A DNA stretch of 10,607 nt from Podila epigama (Eukaryota; Mortierellomycota; Mortierellomycetes; Mortierellales; Mortierellaceae): assembly GCA_015679605.1 (NCBI GenBank), contig JAAAVE010000243.1, forward strand, positions 7,554-18,160, written 5' to 3'. The number at the start of each line of letters is the position of its first letter. Position 1 is the first letter of the stretch. The position numbers were made by a program, and so were the translations under genes. The notes under the pieces were generated by a model. That model was given only the letters and a program-made list of their open reading frames with translations, was not told the DNA's origin and did not search any database. Below are positions 5,908 through 10,607 of the stretch, in pieces.

Positions 5908-8900
5908 TTATTTTCTAGGATCAAGAGACTGTCCAGATGAAAGCAGATCGCTTACAAATAAACTGTGCTGTCGTGATTTGGATGATCGCGTCGTTGAGCT
6001 GGTACTCATGCGAAACGAGGAGGCTAATGAATGGCCCGAACCGATGCGACGACGGGACGCACTGTTGAGTGATGATGAAAGCGATGAGGACTCGGGGTTG
6101 AATGTGACTCTTGAGAGAAGTAACTCATGGTTGGCCATGGCAGCTGCCAGAGCATCGGATTCATTCCAACCGGCAGCCACAGCTGCAGCTGCAGCAGAGA
6201 TGACGGCTGCAGAAGGTATGGCGGATGGTGTTGTAAGCGTTGAGGACATGGAGTCGCTAGGCGATGATGATGATGAAAGGGATGATGAAGATTGAAATCT
6301 TGTAGCATCTGGTGCCAGCAAACGCCCAAGGTTGGATCGGCGATTTCGACGGCGACCATTGCCTCCTATCCCAAATTCCGGATCGTAAAGGTCATCTTCA
6401 TCATCATCTTCCGAGTCAATCTCCTTTGGTATGGAGAGAGATGAACGTTGAGGAACAGTGCCTGAAATAATAGCCGATTCAGCGCTCTGTTGTTGCACCT
6501 GATGTTGTTTACTTTGACGAGACGCGTCCACCAAAACAAAAGAATTGGATGGGTTTGTGAGTGCTTGTAGTGGTTCTAGGTTGGACGTGTCAGATGGCGC
6601 TAACGGTCCAGAGTCGTTGGTTGGTGTTGCTGAGGGTATAATATTCTGCGCCCCGAGTTCCTGAGTCTTCATTGGCAGCAAACGTATCAATGGTTGTCTT
6701 TTGCTATCATCCGCCCCAGTGGCCCACAGTAACTCTTCTTCTGACTGTTCTCGTTGTTGTTGTTGCTGCTGATGTTGCTGATGTTGCTCTTGCTCTTGAT
6801 ATGCTTGTGGCCGTGGTTGCTGTTCATTGATCGGCAGGTGTCGCCCATCATGGGAGTATACGTTCGTCAAGTCAGTTAGACTATGGCTGTACCGGGGTTC
6901 TGAAATGACATCCGAGTCTGTCTTGCGCAAGGAGGTTTGCGGGCTGAGACGGCCGTCCCATGATCGCTGTTTAGACATGGCCATAGAATTCGGCCAAGCT
7001 GAAGTTGAAGCTGAAGCTGAAGCTCCCGGCTGTTCCATCATGTCACCATGACGAATTATATCACTGGCAGCAGAGTGTTTCCAAACATTCGTCTCTGGTA
7101 GGCGGGAGGTCAATGTCTTTCCAGGGGATATTCTTCTCAAGTAGGAGGATGTATCGGGTCGCGATGCTGTAGAGACCGCCGCGGGCTGTGATCCAGTCAA
7201 GGATGCAGGTGTGAGTTCTGTTAGATCCTCCTCACTGAACAAACTCATCCAACCTTCGAATCTGGCCTGACTGGTGAATCGCACAAGTAGTGTTCCTGTG
7301 TTCGTTGTAATCCGTAGTAAAGGTTCGTAGTTTTCATCGAAAACAGCAAGGCCCAGGTCATCAAACGGTTCTGAACCATCACTGTGCTCATTGGCAACCT
7401 GTTGCATGGATAGCATGAGGTAGCTTCCTGACTTGCCGCTCATGCTCTGTGATAAACACAAAAAACGGTAGAGAGAGAGAGAGAGAGAAAGTCATAAGGA
7501 TGGAAGTAACCAGTGTTACGTAAAATCAGTTAACGAGCTGTTTCAAGGTATCAAAAAAAAACTTGTGGTAAGGAAAATGAGACGAAGCAAGCAAACTTAC
7601 ATCCACAGCAAGGAAGGCGTGTGCTTCTGGTATGAGAATGATGGTAGCCATGGACCAATGCGAAAGCCAAGTAGCCATTCGACTCTTTTGAAATCGAATA
7701 GGTAAAAGAAACTATCAAAAAGAAAATAAAAAACAATGCAGAAAGGGTGGTTCAAAGAAATGCATTTAGACCACGAAAACGTGCCACACAGATACTCGAA
7801 AACAAAATCGGGGTCATTGTCATAGATTTTTGAACTAGCCATTACCACATAAGCTCCAAGCTAAATAAGAATGAAATAAGAATGTTGAGATCGCAAAAGG
7901 ATCGTTTAGCTAAAGATCAGGACTGAAGACAATACAAAAAAAAGCGAACAACGGTTGGATAATAATATATGCGACTTACAAAGCGTTGTGCACCACTCGC
8001 TGGTGCAGGATCCGGCGAAGCATGCGGTTGCTCCCACGTTTGAGCGGCATTAGGGGTGTCATTTAAACGACTTGCCATTGCACTGGTCGATCCTCGCCTC
8101 CGCTGACTGTCAATGCTCTGGCGGGCCGCGGGTCCGGTAGATTCAGATGAGCTCGCTCCTGATGCTTCGGCCGTTTCCTGAAGGTTTTGGAGGGCCAAAA
8201 TGTCCGAACTGTCAATGAATGTGCCCCGCAAGTCTTGAAATTTAGGGTTGTCGATAGGGCTTTGGATGTCGCCGCGCTCCTCTAGCTTGGGTATGACCCG
8301 CTGAAGCCAATCATCTGCTCCAGAGTGGGTGCTGCGGCGTCTTTGGGCAAGGGCTGAGATTGATGATGATGGTTTTGCATCGTCCAAGGTCTGATTCTCT
8401 TGGTCTCTCTGCTCGTTCTCTTTCACATTCTCGGATGGTTCCCTTAGTGGATCATCATTCGCGGGAATGACGTTGATGGATGGAGTTGAAAGGGTTGAAA
8501 GGCGCCTGCCCTGAATAGGTTGGGTTGGAAAAGATTGTAGGTCTACAGGAGTCCTGGTGAAAGCACTTGGACTAGAGGCCGTGATGCCACCGGCTCTACC
8601 GAATACATTACTACCACCATGCCGCATTGAGATAGGCGGCGTGGTCCGTTGAAGGAAATGATTGTCGCGATGGGTCGACTTTCCAAGGCCGCCACTACGA
8701 CCTCTGCTATTGCGCATTCCAAAGGTACTGCCATCATCGTCTTCGGTATCCCGACCATATTTTGCCTTCCAAAGATTCCAGAATTTTGGCCCGAATAGGA
8801 CGACGAGAGCAAGAGCTGCTGTAAAGAAGATGCCGATGATCGAGATATAAAAAGTCGCCGTGAAAATCTCCATTGGAAAGAACTGAGAGATTACAATAAT

Positions 8901-10596
8901 GAGGATGAAAAAGAACTTGTTGCTACATGAGAGTAATAGTAACGAAACGTTTAGTGTAGCTGCAGCATGTGACATGTATACTGCAAAAAGTGACCAAAGA
9001 AAAAAAAAAAAAAAAGGCTGCAAACAAATGATTTTCTTACTATAATACCAGCGAAATTTGGCTGGCTTCGTTCCAAAGATATGTGACATTTCTTGTTTTG
9101 AAGGCCAAAAAGACACCAAAAAAGGTCAATAGGAGTGGTACTACACCAGCTGCTGCGATCCACCAAGCTTGGGATTGCTTGCCATCACAGTGTACCCACT
9201 GGTAAGCACGAATGTTGAGCATTGTCGGCTCAGGTGTATCAATAATAACTTGAGCCAGCATCGGAGCAGCTGCGATAAGAACCGCCAAGAATACGAAACG
9301 CAACAAAAGTCGAGTCTGGAACGCTTGGTTCGCCACGGTGACAGAGTTGAAGATTCTGTAAATGCGATAATTCTTGATAGTCAAGGCTCTAGAGATACAG
9401 TACACAGAAAAACAAAGAGGATAAGGAGTAAGATATCATTTGTAACTGTTTGTCCAATGTCCCATCATTGACTCGACATCGTGCTTGCAAGTACCCTGAA
9501 AGTAAAGTGGCTCCAATGGGGAGCATGAAACTTGTGCTGACACAGGTAGCCGTATTTGGGATGCCAATATGTAGAATGCACCACATGAATATCATGAGGA
9601 TACCAAGGAGCTCACAAAGGCAAAAGGCCGGACTGGCATGCAACATGGGTATAGAGCAAGTATGAGCAAATTGTCAAAGTGAGAAACACTACACTTTTCG
9701 CCTGTAAACTGTATTAAGTTGAGATGAGTACAAGTCGTTCCTCACTTACCTCGATGCTTTGATAACAATGTGCTCACGATAGCGGATTACCATGATCGCT
9801 GATAGTAATGTGGCCAATATACTGATAATGCACAGAGTCCCGTAGATGATGCCTACAGCGCTGGACCATTTTGGGTTTTTGACTACGTATAAAGCGCAAA
9901 ACAACAAAGGGAGCAGGGAATGAGTGAATCATCATCTATCTCTCATATTCAATCACCCAACAGTATACACGAATTGGACCAACATACTAACTCCTGGAGG
10001 TGCATCTTGTGGCCATGTGGGGTAGTTGGACTTGAAAGGTGGAGGCCTAAGCAGTTGGTACACTCCCCCATTAATAGTGGCAAACGTCACGGCTTTACCA
10101 TTCCGCATACTTTGTGCGATATATGGACTATGAGATGATATTGAAAAAAAAAGTGTTAGATGATTCGCGAGAAGTGACAATGAGATACAATACAAAGCAA
10201 AAACGATTGCATTATCGTTACTCACCCAGTCTTTCTATCGCCATTGAGATCAAGAGTGATGGGCCCTGCAGGGCCATAATAGGCGTTAGTACCATAATAA
10301 TGCGGTACTCGCGTATTGCCGGTTCCTTCTCCAAGCAATATGTCCCTCAAGACTCTCTCCCTGGGAACTCCCTTTTCCTCCTCAGAGCGTATGTGCTATG
10401 TATTCAAAGATAAAAAAATAAATACCAAGCACATGAAGTCATGTATCATTCTAAGATTTGCACCATGACATTGGACAAAAACAGGTTTAAAAAAAGTGTA
10501 CTACTTACGTATGCGTAAACTTCTGCAAGCATCATTACGCAAGAATATGCCATGGCCTCATTATTGTTCAGAATATGTGATCCTGACCCTGGGTAC
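5908..10596 (-). CDS. Class C (GABA-B-like) G-protein-coupled receptor with long PH-like tail, 5'-truncated, ten visible exons
   Basis: Plasma-membrane receptor predicted to bind a small extracellular ligand and couple to G proteins. Exons, in transcript order: 10596-10509, 10395-10226, 10127-9988, 9882-9750, 9632-9495, 9388-9041, 8922-7980, 7860-7846 (provisional), 7711-7601, 7446-5908. All junctions are GT-AG and phases agree throughout, giving 1,207 residues to TAA. Residues 1-132 are the end of a Venus-flytrap domain. Seven helices lie at about 141-166, 181-201, 207-226, 250-271, 298-318, 334-353 and 358-381. Class C marks: C207 at TM3 and C290 in loop 2 (disulphide), FLAFKTRNV after TM5, and FGPKFW after TM7 (variant of the family PKxY motif). 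No Cys-rich linker is seen, as in GABA-B receptors. The tail (388-1207) holds basophilic kinase sites, a PH-like fold (about 654-767), a Gln tract and an acidic stretch near PKEIDSEDDDEDDLYDPE. The start exon(s) are off the right edge; the last intron there ends at 10597. Confidence 0.85.
6754..6798 (-). repeat. Gln/His/Glu codon tract in the receptor tail
   Basis: Fifteen codons encode mostly Gln with interspersed Glu and His, ending in six Gln. This is a third Gln-rich tract in the window, in a disordered part of the receptor C-terminus. Confidence 0.9.
7231..7860 (-). other. Domain: PH-like fold in the receptor tail, split over three exons
   Basis: Residues 654-767, assembled from exons 7860-7846, 7711-7601 and 7446-onward, show alternating strand-like segments. 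They start LGAYV, run through a Trp-containing segment (WLSHWSMATIILIP), HAFLAVD and GSYLMLSMQQVA, then LAVFDENYEPLLRITT and GTLLVRF. They end in the helix TSQARFEGWMSLFSEE, whose Trp761 occupies the position of the near-invariant PH Trp. PH folds usually bind phosphoinositides or proteins. No clear phosphoinositide-binding basic signature is seen, so the partner is unknown. Confidence 0.55.
7471..7488. repeat. (GA)9 dinucleotide repeat in a receptor intron
   Basis: Nine GA units on the plus strand read as a CT pyrimidine tract on the minus strand, 20-40 bases before the acceptor CACAG of the last exon. It probably acts as the polypyrimidine tract of that intron and may vary in length. Confidence 0.85.
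8778..9882 (-). other. Domain: seven-transmembrane bundle (7tm_3 type)
   Basis: Four exons encode the bundle. TM1 ends in VIRYREHIVIKAS, close to the basic loop after TM1 of class C receptors. TM3 is followed by KNYRIYRIF, matching the family's K-x-x-RIYRIF pattern. TM5 is followed by FKTRNV. TM6 contains the junction residue Tyr339 next to Asn340 (family YN). TM7 is EIFTATFYISIIGIFF, then the PK-containing end. The introns at 9749, 9494 and 9040 all interrupt codons after their second base. Confidence 0.85.
9988..10596 (-). other. Domain: C-terminal part of Venus-flytrap ligand-binding domain
   Basis: Three exons encode residues 1-132. EAMAYSCVMMLAEVYAY matches the AYD-like helix of periplasmic-binding-protein folds. 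GPITLDLNGDRKTG matches the conserved G-x-[IV]-x-[FL]-[DN]-x-x-GDR segment of ANF_receptor/GABA-B ectodomains. A strand resembling the lobe end follows (AVTFATINGGVYQLL). The ligand-contacting N-terminal lobe lies outside the window, so the ligand cannot be judged. Confidence 0.8.
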
Positions 10597-10607
10597 CTAT
10601 TTTTTTT

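Noticed and set aside
5978-6295. Plus-strand frame of 105 codons with an acidic Asp/Glu end
   Set aside because: It is fully antisense to the last receptor exon. Its Ala and Asp/Glu runs mirror the Ser/Ala-rich codons of that exon, and it has no promoter or family similarity.
7597-7848. Minus-strand open frame through the intron between 7845 and 7712
   Set aside because: Reading through ends in a stop and cannot join the next exon in frame. Splicing to 7711 restores continuity.
8951-9040. A possible small exon after the TTTTTGCAG at about 8982
   Set aside because: In the required phase it runs to a stop without hydrophobic TM6 character. The later acceptor CATGTAG at 8923 gives the expected Tyr-Asn junction and a continuous TM6.
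1-10607. CRISPR arrays, insertion sequences, tRNA or rRNA genes, viral genes
   Set aside because: None found on reading both strands. The repeats seen are codon-level Gln tracts, short promoter repeats and simple homopolymers.

Overview
The window reads as nuclear DNA of a filamentous fungus. It has multi-exon genes with short GT-AG introns, a fungal-specific transcription factor, long poly-A/poly-T tracts between genes, and CA-rich 5' leaders downstream of TATA boxes. A class C (GABA-B-like) receptor gene points to an early-diverging lineage such as Mucoromycota, because ascomycetes and basidiomycetes generally lack this receptor class. The species cannot be named from the sequence alone.

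Layout, left to right. (1) Positions 3-3334 (+): the C-terminal ~1,060 residues of a regulator with the fungal-specific transcription factor domain, in two exons, with a long Ser/Gln-rich tail and a 25-Gln run. Any DNA-binding domain lies off the left edge. (2) Positions 3335-3549: a compact convergent 3' region. (3) Positions 3550-3882 (-) and 4927-5265 (+): two small, divergently transcribed genes for Gln/Asn/His-rich proteins of 110 and 112 aa, each ending in a short Cys motif. They look like diverged paralogues and flank a 1,044-bp intergenic region. That region has a TATA box for each gene, a 12-bp palindrome with an ACGCGT core, three TTCCAAT elements and an 11-bp tandem repeat. (4) Positions 5266-5907: a convergent intergenic region with a nested inverted repeat. 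(5) Positions 5908-10596 (-): ten visible exons of a large receptor gene whose 5' end is off the right edge. I assembled these exons by splice-site and reading-phase matching. They give 1,207 residues: the end of a Venus-flytrap ligand-binding domain, seven transmembrane helices of class C type, and a cytoplasmic tail of about 820 residues. The tail contains what looks like a pleckstrin-homology (PH) fold.

No shared pathway is evident from sequence. The receptor would sense a small extracellular ligand and signal through G proteins and its tail. The left gene is a nuclear regulator. The small genes look strongly expressed (TATA box, biased codons) but have no assignable function. The most unusual items are the receptor with its PH-like tail and the divergent pair of small low-complexity proteins.
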